Below are positions 1 to 6,388 of a DNA stretch of 7,731 bases, one piece after another. Position 1 is the stretch's first letter, and every line of letters begins with the position of its first letter. Location of the stretch: contig JAGDDM010000099.1 of assembly GCA_017958015.1 (NCBI GenBank), positions 1-7,731 on the forward strand. The letters run 5' to 3'. The notes under the pieces were generated by a model. That model was not told the origin of the DNA and did not search any database. It saw only the letters and a list, made by a program, of their open reading frames with translations. The position numbers and the translations under genes were made by a program. This DNA comes from Abditibacteriota bacterium. GTDB taxonomy: Bacteria; Armatimonadota; UBA5829.

Positions 1-1151
1 AGCGGTGACATTTCCCTGAGGCGTGCCACGATGGGGGGCAGGACCTCCAGGACTTTTTTCACGTCCGCTTCGGTGTTTTCCTTGCCCAGGGTCATTCGCA
101 GGGAGCCGTGGGCCTGTTCGTGTTTGAGGCCCAGAGCCATGAGCACGTGGGAGGGGTCCAGGGACCCGGATGTGCAGGCGGAGCCGGAGGAGACGCAGAT
201 GCCTTCCATGTCGAGGAAGAGAATCATGGACTCGCCCTCAACGCCGTCGAAGGAGAAGTTCACGTTGCCGGGGAGCCGCTTCGTCCGGGAGCCGTTCAGG
301 CGGCAGTCGACGATGGCGGACTCTATGCCCTCAATGAGCATAGTCTGCAGCCGCTTCGTTTCGGCGATTTCCTTGTCGAGGTTCTTCATGGCCCGCTCGC
401 AGGCGAACCCCATACCCACTATACCGGGAACGTTCTGGGTGCCGGGGCGGCGGTTCTTTTCCTGGGCGCCGCCGAAGAGGAGTCTGTCGGTTTTGGAGCC
501 CTTTTTGAGGTAGAAAGCGCCGATGCCCTTGGGGCCGTAGAACTTGTGGGCGGAGATGGCCAAAGAGTCGCATCCGATTTCTTTTACGTCCACCGGAATG
601 TGTCCCACGGTCTGCACCGTGTCGGTGTGGAAGTGGATTCCGTGGGCGTGAGCCACCTCGGCGATTTCCTTCACCGGCTGAACGGTGCCTATCTCGTTGT
701 TTGCGTGCATCACCGTGATGAGGGTTGTTTTGTCGGTTACTGCCGCCTCAATCTCGGCGGGACTGACGAACCCCTCGGAGTCAACGCCGACAATTGTGGT
801 GTCGAAACCCCGGCGTTTCAGCTCGTCGAAGGAGTGGAGAACCGCGTGGTGCTCGATCTTGTCGGTGATGACGTGGTTGCCTTTTTTGATATTCTTATTG
901 GCGGTGCCGAATATGGCCCAGTTGTCGCTCTCGGTGCCGCCGGCGGTGAAGTAAATTTCGTCCGGGTCGGCGTTTATGAGGGCGGCAACCCGCTCCCGGG
1001 CCTTCTCAACGGCCTCGCCGCCTTCACGTCCCAGGGAGTAAATCTGGGTGGCGGAGCCGTACTTCTCGGAGAAGTAGGGGAGCATGGCCTCCAGTACCTC
1101 GGGGTCCGTAGCCGTTGTGGCGGCGTGGTCGAGGTATATAATATCTTTCAT
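1..1151 (-). CDS. Class I cysteine desulfurase (NifS/IscS family), C-terminus cut by window edge
   Basis: This is a PLP enzyme that takes sulfur from L-cysteine, leaving alanine and a persulfide on its catalytic cysteine. The sulfur goes to Fe-S cluster assembly or tRNA thiolation in the cytoplasm. The minus strand reads 383 codons from ATG at 1149-1151 and leaves the window still open. The N-terminus (MKDIIYLDHAATT) is the family hallmark. Next come GGTESDN (PLP phosphate region), MHANNEIGT, FHTDTVQ, then SAHKFYGPKG with the PLP-binding lysine at about residue 203, RRPGTQNV, and SSGSACTSG with the catalytic cysteine at about residue 326. The SSGSACTS loop marks class I. At 383 residues plus a missing tail it fits the usual 385-405. 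The ribosome site AAGG (1159-1162) overlaps the stop codon of the upstream yebC, so the two are cotranscribed. No IscU-type scaffold gene is visible, so NifS, IscS and other subgroups cannot be separated and no symbol is given. Confidence 0.95.
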   Translation of the reverse strand, partial: MKDIIYLDHAATTATDPEVLEAMLPYFSEKYGSATQIYSLGREGGEAVEKARERVAALINADPDEIYFTAGGTESDNWAIFGTANKNIKKGNHVITDKIEHHAVLHSFDELKRRGFDTTIVGVDSEGFVSPAEIEAAVTDKTTLITVMHANNEIGTVQPVKEIAEVAHAHGIHFHTDTVQTVGHIPVDVKEIGCDSLAISAHKFYGPKGIGAFYLKKGSKTDRLLFGGAQEKNRRPGTQNVPGIVGMGFACERAMKNLDKEIAETKRLQTMLIEGIESAIVDCRLNGSRTKRLPGNVNFSFDGVEGESMILFLDMEGICVSSGSACTSGSLDPSHVLMALGLKHEQAHGSLRMTLGKENTEADVKKVLEVLPPIVARLREMSP

Positions 1152-1160
1152 TTTAATGCC

Positions 1161-1913
1161 TTATTCGTCCAGCTGAGCCATAACCTCATCGGGAATATCG
1201 AAGTTGGCGTATGTCTGCTGAACGTCGTCCAATTCCTCGAGGGCGTCGATGAGACGCAGAACCTTGCCCGCCTCGTTGGGGTCGGAAAGGGTGATAATGT
1301 TGTTGGGAATCATGGAGACTTCCGCGGACTCCGTTTCGATTCCCGCCGCGTCAAGGGCTTCCTTAACGGCGGTGAGGTCGGAGGGCTGGCAGTAGACGTT
1401 GATGGAGTCGTCCTCAACCTTGATGTCCTCGGCGCCGGCGTCCAGAGTGGTCATCATAACCGTTTCCTCGTCGGACTTGTCGGCGGCTATCTGAATCACG
1501 CCTCTCTGGTCGAACATCCAGGACACGCAGCCGGTTTCGCCCAGGTTGCCGCCCCGCTTGGAGAAGATGTTGCGGATTTCCGCCACGGTCCTGTTGCGGT
1601 TGTCCGTGAGGCACTTAACGAGAACGGCCACACCGGCGGGAGCGTATCCCTCGTAGGAGGTCTCTTCGTAGGTGACGCCCTCAATCTCGCCGGTTCCTCT
1701 GGCGATGGCCCGCTTGATGTTGTCCGCGGGCATGGAGTTTTCGCGGGCTTTCTGGATGCAGAGTCTCAGGCGAAGGTTGCTGTCGGGGTTTCCGCCGCCG
1801 TCCTTGGCCGCCACGATGATTTCTCTGGCCAGTTTCGTAAACAGTTTGCCTCTTACGGCGTCCTGTTTACCCTTGCGCATTTTGATATTATGCCATTTTG
1901 AATGTCCCGACAT
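1161..1913 (-). CDS. yebC: YebC/PmpR family protein (TACO1 family)
   Basis: This 250-residue protein opens with MSGHSKWHNIKMRKGKQDA, the signature of the YebC/TACO1 family. Other family blocks are the FTKLAREI stretch (about 25-32), PDSNLRLRLCIQKA, MPADNIKRAI (about 61-70), the GYAP/GVA segment (about 90-96), NRTVAEIRNIFSKRGGNLGE (about 107-126) and an acidic C-terminal domain ending in MAQLDE. Length is normal. Family members were long annotated as transcriptional regulators; more recent work assigns bacterial and mitochondrial members a role in translation, helping ribosomes through difficult sequences. Which role applies here cannot be read from the sequence. The start is supported by GGAAGG (1923-1928 on the plus strand), 9 nt upstream. 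It is the first gene of a two-gene operon with the cysteine desulfurase and has its own promoter in the divergent spacer. Confidence 0.96.
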   Translation of the reverse strand: MSGHSKWHNIKMRKGKQDAVRGKLFTKLAREIIVAAKDGGGNPDSNLRLRLCIQKARENSMPADNIKRAIARGTGEIEGVTYEETSYEGYAPAGVAVLVKCLTDNRNRTVAEIRNIFSKRGGNLGETGCVSWMFDQRGVIQIAADKSDEETVMMTTLDAGAEDIKVEDDSINVYCQPSDLTAVKEALDAAGIETESAEVSMIPNNIITLSDPNEAGKVLRLIDALEELDDVQQTYANFDIPDEVMAQLDE

Positions 1914-1948
1914 GTTTGTATACCTTCCGTTTCGGTTGAATTTGAATA

Positions 1949-1960
1949 GGGGTAAACCCC
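1949..1960. repeat. Short inverted repeat in the yebC leader
   Basis: GGGGTAAACCCC has 5-bp arms (GGGGT/ACCCC) around an AA centre. It lies roughly 10-20 nt downstream of the predicted yebC transcription start. It could be a small operator or a leader hairpin, but with a 2-nt centre it is weak as RNA. There is only one copy in the window. Confidence 0.35.
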
Positions 1961-1976
1961 GAAATTATTCCGATAC

Positions 1977-2005
1977 ATTATATCACATATTTTTTGTAAT
2001 ATCAA
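1977..2005 (-). promoter_or_regulatory. Sigma70-type promoter for the yebC-cysteine desulfurase operon
   Basis: Read on the minus strand, TTGATA (2000-2005) is the -35 element. It is followed by a 17-bp spacer and TATAAT (1977-1982), with a TGn extension directly before the -10. The predicted start is near 1970, giving a leader of about 57 nt. The -35 hexamer lies 14 bp from the -35 of the divergent symporter promoter. Confidence 0.8.
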
Positions 2006-2019
2006 ATAGGGCCGAATAC

Positions 2020-2049
2020 TTGTAAATCATCGGCTGTTTATGTTATCAT
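2020..2049 (+). promoter_or_regulatory. Promoter of the first symporter gene, with conserved T-rich leader
   Basis: TTGTAA (2020-2025), an 18-bp spacer and TATCAT (2044-2049) with a TGn extension form the likely promoter. The same architecture recurs before the second paralogue with the spacer length kept, which supports the call. The predicted start is near 2056-2057. There begins a block shared by both copies, GTATTTTTTCCGAAGA (2057-2072), followed by the ribosome site GGGAGG (2075-2080). Confidence 0.65.
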
Positions 2050-2084
2050 AAAGATAGTATTTTTTCCGAAGACAGGGAGGATAT

Positions 2085-4160
2085 ATGAACTCAAGTATCG
2101 CTATGGCCGACTATGCCATCATAATCGGCTACCTGCTCATTACCATGGTTTTGGGCCTCATCATGACGAAGAAGGCGTCCGCGAGTTTGGACGACTACTT
2201 CCTGGCCGGCAGAAGCATGCCTTGGTGGCTGCTGGGTATCGCCGGCATGACCGGCTGGTTCGATATGACCGGCACAATGATCATCACCGCGTTCCTGTTT
2301 ATGCTTGGACCCCGGGGACTTTTCATCGAGTTCCGCGGCGGCGCGGTTTTGGTTGTTATATTCCTTATTTGTTACACCGGTAAGTGGCACCGCCGTTCCG
2401 GCTGTCTCACCGGCGCCCAGTGGAATATCTTCCGCTTCGGCCAAGGGAACGACGCCCAGGCGCTGCGCCTTGTGGGTGTTTTGATCGGTACCATCAGCTG
2501 CGTCTTTATGCTGGCCTACCTGGTTCGGGGCACCAGTCTTTTCATGGCAATGATGTTCCCCTTCGACCCCACCACCTGCGCCTTGCTGATTATCGTGTTC
2601 TCGGCAATCTACACCATGGCGTCGGGCTTCTACGGTGTTGTTCTCACGGACCTTATCCAAGGTATAATCATCATCGTCAGCTGCTTCGTGGTTTCGTTTA
2701 TGGCCTGGCACGCGGTTCCGGACGCCGGGTCCCTCTCCGCGGTGGCCAAGTCCATCACCGGCAACACCCGGTGGATTTGCTCCACGCCCGACTTCTACAC
2801 CACCATGCCCGCGGGCTATGAGGCCTACAGATGTCTCTTCATGTTCGCGCTCTTCTACCTCATCAGAAACCTCTTGGACGGCTCCGCCACCGGCGGCGAG
2901 TCCAGATACTTCGGCGCCCGGTCCGATAAGGACTGCGCCAAGCAGTCTCTTTTGCAGGCTTTCACCGTTTCCTTCCGCTGGCCCATGATGATGGCCTTCG
3001 CGGTTATGGGCATCTACCTCGTCAACAACGCCTATCCCGGTTTCATGGACGGCAAGAACGAACAGATTTCCAACGTCACCGCCATCGTCAAGCAGTATAA
3101 TCCCGGCGTGAAAGAGGAACACTGGCACGACCTTACAAGCAAAATCGAGCACCATCCGGAGCAGTACGACAAGGCCATGATCGCCGCCATCGAGTCCGAG
3201 CTGGGCAGCGGCTGGCAGGACAAGATCTCCATGGTCAGCTTCAACGGCACCGTGAACCCGGAACAGATTCTCCCGGCGGTTATCATGAAGAAACTCCCGG
3301 TTGGTCTCAAGGGATTCCTGCTTGTGGCTCTCATCGCCGCCATGATGTCAACATTCACCGGCACCGTAAACGGCGCGGCGGCCCCCATCGTCCGGGACCT
3401 CTATCTGCCCTTCATCCGCCGGAACAAAGCCGGTAACAGAGAGCTCATCGCCGCTTCCTGGATTTCCACGCTCCTCGTTGTGGCCGTGGGCTTCTGGATG
3501 GGTGTAAACGCCAAGAACATCAACTCCATTTGGACATTCATCCTCATGGGTCTCACCCCCGGCTTCATGGGTCCCAACATCCTGAAGTTCTACTGGTGGC
3601 GTCTCAACGCCTGGGGAGCCTTCGGCGGCGCCGTGTTCGGTCTCGTTGGCTACCTCCTGAACGTCACCGGAGCCTTGGCCGTTGTTCTCAGACTCTGCGG
3701 CGTTTCCGAGACAATCGTATCCTCCGAGTTCTTCCAGTTCGGATATATGCTCTTCTTCTCCCTGCTGGGTACGATTCTCATTACGCTTCTGACGAGGCCC
3801 GTTGACATGGAAGTCCTCAAAAACTTCTACCGGGTGACCAGACCCTTCGGCTTCTGGGGTCCCGTGAGAAAGTACTTCGCCGAGGACGCTCTCACCTTCA
3901 TCACCAGGGAGCATAAGAACGATATTATCTCCCTGCCCTTCGCTTTCATTTGGCTGGTGACTTCGTTCCTCATCCCCATGCAGTTCATCATCAAGAACTA
4001 CCACTCCCTGATGTGCACCGTGCCTCTCTACCTCATCGGTGTTATCGGACTCTACTTCTTCTGGTATAAGCCCATGGAACACTTCGATGAGCCGGAACCG
4101 GAAATGCATTACAGCGACGGTACGGTTATCGGACCGCCCATGGATATATCCAAAGTATAA
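2085..4160 (+). CDS. Sodium:solute symporter (SSS/SLC5 family), paralogue 1
   Basis: This 691-residue inner-membrane protein should use the sodium gradient to import a solute; the substrate is not evident. The first helix is at about 8-27, followed by the family motif DDYFLAGRSMPWWLLGIAG (about 36-54), and 13-15 hydrophobic segments in total. The core helix reads LIAAMMSTFTGTVN; A419, S422 and T423 match the spacing of the Na2 sodium-site residues of vSGLT. FYWWRLNAWG (about 502-511) and FYRVTRPFGFWGPV (about 581-594) recall large SSS proteins of Bacteroidota and PVC bacteria (from memory). A hydrophilic stretch of about 85 residues (315-400), with EHWHDLTSKIEHHPEQ, separates two helices. A charged tail ends in PPMDISKV. 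The ATG is fixed by GGGAGG 4 nt upstream and by the identical start (MNSSIA) in paralogue 2. The gene forms a single-gene unit with its own promoter and terminator. Confidence 0.93.
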   Translation: MNSSIAMADYAIIIGYLLITMVLGLIMTKKASASLDDYFLAGRSMPWWLLGIAGMTGWFDMTGTMIITAFLFMLGPRGLFIEFRGGAVLVVIFLICYTGKWHRRSGCLTGAQWNIFRFGQGNDAQALRLVGVLIGTISCVFMLAYLVRGTSLFMAMMFPFDPTTCALLIIVFSAIYTMASGFYGVVLTDLIQGIIIIVSCFVVSFMAWHAVPDAGSLSAVAKSITGNTRWICSTPDFYTTMPAGYEAYRCLFMFALFYLIRNLLDGSATGGESRYFGARSDKDCAKQSLLQAFTVSFRWPMMMAFAVMGIYLVNNAYPGFMDGKNEQISNVTAIVKQYNPGVKEEHWHDLTSKIEHHPEQYDKAMIAAIESELGSGWQDKISMVSFNGTVNPEQILPAVIMKKLPVGLKGFLLVALIAAMMSTFTGTVNGAAAPIVRDLYLPFIRRNKAGNRELIAASWISTLLVVAVGFWMGVNAKNINSIWTFILMGLTPGFMGPNILKFYWWRLNAWGAFGGAVFGLVGYLLNVTGALAVVLRLCGVSETIVSSEFFQFGYMLFFSLLGTILITLLTRPVDMEVLKNFYRVTRPFGFWGPVRKYFAEDALTFITREHKNDIISLPFAFIWLVTSFLIPMQFIIKNYHSLMCTVPLYLIGVIGLYFFWYKPMEHFDEPEPEMHYSDGTVIGPPMDISKV

Positions 4161-4165
4161 TAAAT

Positions 4166-4200
4166 AAACGGCTCCTTCGGGAGCCGTTTCCTTTTTTCTC
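4166..4200 (+). terminator. Intrinsic terminator after symporter 1 (UUCG tetraloop)
   Basis: A perfect 10-bp stem, AAACGGCTCC (4166-4175) with GGAGCCGTTT (4180-4189), encloses a TTCG loop closed by C-G, the very stable UUCG type. It is followed by a T-rich tail including six consecutive T (4192-4197). It begins 5 nt after the stop codon and ends about 11 bp before the next promoter. Confidence 0.95.
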
Positions 4201-4210
4201 CGATTATCAC

Positions 4211-4240
4211 TTGTAATTTGCCCCCCGTTTATGTTATTAT
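4211..4240 (+). promoter_or_regulatory. Promoter of the second symporter gene (copy of the first)
   Basis: TTGTAA (4211-4216), an 18-bp spacer and TATTAT (4235-4240) with a TGn extension repeat the layout of the first promoter. The middle of the spacer has diverged (a run of C here), while GTTTATGTTAT around the -10 and GTATTTTTTCCGAAGA (4248-4263) downstream are kept. Selective conservation suggests that both hexamers and the early transcribed region matter. Confidence 0.65.
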
Positions 4241-4274
4241 AAATACTGTATTTTTTCCGAAGAAGGGAGTAAAC

Positions 4275-6350
4275 ATGAACTCTAGTATCGCGACTGCCGA
4301 CTACGTGATTATAGCCGGCTACCTGCTCATTACCATGGTTTTGGGCCTCCTCATGACAAAAAAGGCGTCCGCCAGTTTGGACGACTACTTCCTGGCCGGC
4401 AGAAACATGCCTTGGTGGCTTTTGGGCATCTCCGGCATGACCGGTTGGTTCGATATGACCGGCACCATGATTATAACGTCCTTCCTGTTTATGCTGGGCC
4501 CCCGGGGACTTTTCATCGAGTTCCGCGGCGGCGCGGTTTTGGGCGTTATCTTCCTTATATGTTATACCGGCAAGTGGCACCGGCGCTCCGGCTGTCTCAC
4601 CGCCGCCCAGTGGAATATTTTCCGCTTCGGGCAGGGCAAGGACGCCCAGGCCTATCGTCTCATGGGCGTTGTTATCGGCATGATACTCACCCTCTTCATG
4701 CTGGCCTACCTGGTTCGGGGAACAAGTCTCTTTATGGCCATGATTTTCCCCTTCGACCCCATGACCTGCGCCCTTATAATCATAATTTTCTCGTCGCTTT
4801 ACACCATGGCGTCGGGTTTCTACGGAGTCGTTCTCACGGACCTGATTCAGGGTATAATCATTATTCTCAGCTGTTTTGTGGTGGCGTTTTTGGCGTGGCA
4901 CTCGGTGCCCGGCGCCGATTCCTTGGCGGAGACCGCGAAGGCGGTTACCGGCAACACCCGCTGGATTGCTTCCACTCCCGACTTCTACACCACAATGCCC
5001 AAAGGATATGAAGCTTATCAGAACCTGTTTATGTTCGCCTGCTTCTATCTTGTGAGAAGCCTTTTGGACGGCAGCGCCGGCGGCGCCGAATCCAGATATT
5101 TCGGAGCCCGTTCCGACGCGGACTGCGCCAAACAGTCCCTCTTCCAGGCCTTCACCGTTTCCTTCCGCTGGCCCATGATGATGGCTTTCGCGGTTATGGG
5201 CATTTACCTTGTACATAGCGCCTATTCCGGTTTCGTGAACGGCGAGAACGATCATATCGCCAATGTTACCGCCGTTATCAAGCAGTATAATCCCAATGTG
5301 GCCGAGGGACGCTGGCACGACCTTACCAGCAGAATCGAGCACCATCCGGAACAGTTCGACAAGAAGATGATTGCCGCCATCGAATCCGAGCTGGGCAGCG
5401 GCTGGCAGGACAAGATTTCCCTGGTGGGCTTTAAGGGTACCGTGAACCCGGAGCAGATTTTGCCGGCGGTTATCATGAAAAAACTCCCGGTGGGCCTTAA
5501 GGGTTTCCTCCTTGTTTCCCTTATCGCCGCCATGATGTCCACCTTTACCGGCACCGTAAATACGGCCGTGGCTCCCATTGTCCGCGATCTCTATCTGCCT
5601 TTTATCAGACGGAACAGGGCCGGCAACAGAGAGCTTATCGTGGCTTCCTGGTGCTTTACCCTGCTTATGGTTGCCGCCGGTTTCTGGATGGGCATCAACG
5701 CGGCCAACATCAACGCCATTTGGGCTTTCCTCATTATGGGAATTTCTCCCGGCTTTATGGGACCCAATATTCTGAAGTTCTACTGGTGGCGGCTTAACGC
5801 CTGGGGTTCTTTCGGCGGCGTCGTTTTCGGCCTCATCGGATATGTTTTGAACGCCACCGGCGCTTTCAAAGCCGTCCTTACCGCCTGCGGCGTGTCCGAG
5901 ACAATCGCCGGAGCGGAGTGGTTCCAGTTCTGCTATATGCTCTTCTTCTCCCTGTTGGGTACGATTCTCGTTACGCTGCTCACCAAACCCGTGGACATGG
6001 AAGTACTTAAGAACTTCTACAGAGTTACCAGACCCTTCGGTTTCTGGGGTCCCGTGAGAAAGCACTTCGCCGAGGACGCTCTGAAGTTTATCACCCGGGA
6101 GCACAAAAAAGACGTTCTCGCTCTGCCCTTTGCTTTCATTTGGCTGGTGACGTCTTTCCTCATCCCCATGCTCTTTATCATCAAGAATTACCACTCCATG
6201 TGGTGCTGCATCGGCCTTTACGCCGTGGGCGCCGTGGGTCTCTTCTTCTTCTGGTATAAGCCCATGGCTCACTTCGACGAGCCGGAACCGGAGATGCATT
6301 ACAGCGACGGCAGCCTTGTGGGACCGCCCATGGATATCTCCAAAGTCTGA
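4275..6350 (+). CDS. Sodium:solute symporter (SSS/SLC5 family), paralogue 2
   Basis: This protein is also 691 residues and aligns with paralogue 1 without gaps at about 82% identity (hand count). All family landmarks are kept: DDYFLAGRNMPWWLLG, the helix with A419, S422 and T423, FYWWRLNAWG, RPFGFWGPV and the charged tail. Differences are few in the first 126 residues (about 10). They concentrate at about 133-140, 204-224, 314-346, 524-549 and 642-654, that is, one mid-protein helix, two hydrophilic loops and late helices. This is compatible with altered substrate range or affinity, but that is inference. The in-frame TTG at 4218 is rejected as start because it lies inside the promoter. ATG 4275 has AGAAGGGAG (4261-4269) upstream and matches the paralogue's start. 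The downstream hairpin begins 7 nt after the stop. Confidence 0.93.
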   Translation: MNSSIATADYVIIAGYLLITMVLGLLMTKKASASLDDYFLAGRNMPWWLLGISGMTGWFDMTGTMIITSFLFMLGPRGLFIEFRGGAVLGVIFLICYTGKWHRRSGCLTAAQWNIFRFGQGKDAQAYRLMGVVIGMILTLFMLAYLVRGTSLFMAMIFPFDPMTCALIIIIFSSLYTMASGFYGVVLTDLIQGIIIILSCFVVAFLAWHSVPGADSLAETAKAVTGNTRWIASTPDFYTTMPKGYEAYQNLFMFACFYLVRSLLDGSAGGAESRYFGARSDADCAKQSLFQAFTVSFRWPMMMAFAVMGIYLVHSAYSGFVNGENDHIANVTAVIKQYNPNVAEGRWHDLTSRIEHHPEQFDKKMIAAIESELGSGWQDKISLVGFKGTVNPEQILPAVIMKKLPVGLKGFLLVSLIAAMMSTFTGTVNTAVAPIVRDLYLPFIRRNRAGNRELIVASWCFTLLMVAAGFWMGINAANINAIWAFLIMGISPGFMGPNILKFYWWRLNAWGSFGGVVFGLIGYVLNATGAFKAVLTACGVSETIAGAEWFQFCYMLFFSLLGTILVTLLTKPVDMEVLKNFYRVTRPFGFWGPVRKHFAEDALKFITREHKKDVLALPFAFIWLVTSFLIPMLFIIKNYHSMWCCIGLYAVGAVGLFFFWYKPMAHFDEPEPEMHYSDGSLVGPPMDISKV

Positions 6351-6356
6351 CGAAAC

Positions 6357-6384
6357 AAAGACCTCCCTCGGGAGGTCTTTTCTT
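6357..6384 (+). terminator. Intrinsic terminator after symporter 2, overlapping the menG ribosome site
   Basis: AAAGACCTCC (6357-6366) pairs perfectly with GGAGGTCTTT (6371-6380) around a CTCG loop. A T-rich tract, TCTTTTCTT, runs 6376-6384. The hairpin ends four bases before the next start codon, and its right arm holds the only Shine-Dalgarno-like sequence for that gene. Confidence 0.88.
6371..6376 (+). promoter_or_regulatory. Ribosome-binding site of menG inside the terminator stem
   Basis: GGAGGT is a strong Shine-Dalgarno match. It sits 12-13 nt before ATG 6389, longer than the usual 5-9. In a readthrough transcript it would be paired in the hairpin, so ribosome access would depend on unfolding. 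No other purine-rich site lies between 6377 and 6388, which is mostly pyrimidine. Confidence 0.5.
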
Positions 6385-6388
6385 AACC

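Larger units (their letters stand above)
2018..6350 (+). repeat. Tandem duplication of a promoter-plus-symporter unit
   Basis: Two copies lie head to tail: unit 1 about 2018-4160 and unit 2 about 4209-6350. The coding parts align without gaps at an offset of 2190 bp. The promoter and leader align at 2191, with one base indel just before the ribosome site. Similarity starts at ACTTGTAA and ends at the stop codon; the terminators behind the two genes share no stem sequence. Long identical DNA blocks remain, for example 43 bp at 2310-2352 and 4500-4542. By hand count the proteins differ at about 121 of 691 positions. Confidence 0.92.

Noticed and set aside
108..1901. 597-codon open frame on the plus strand opposite yebC and the cysteine desulfurase
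   Set aside because: The minus strand encodes two textbook families over the same DNA. The plus-strand protein is compositionally odd (Gly/Val/His-rich), matches nothing and spans two genes, so it is a codon-bias shadow.
2091..3155. 354-codon minus-strand open frame opposite symporter 1
   Set aside because: Same shadow effect; its sequence mirrors part of the larger antisense frame opposite symporter 2.
4218..4274. N-terminal extension of symporter 2 from TTG 4218
   Set aside because: The extension lies over the promoter and leader, has no ribosome site, and paralogue 1 starts at the equivalent of ATG 4275.
3348..6299. 983-codon open frame on the minus strand opposite both symporters
   Set aside because: It is in register with the sense codons and internally repeats because the sense genes are duplicated. 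His/Glu/Gly-rich composition and the lack of family motifs mark it as a shadow.
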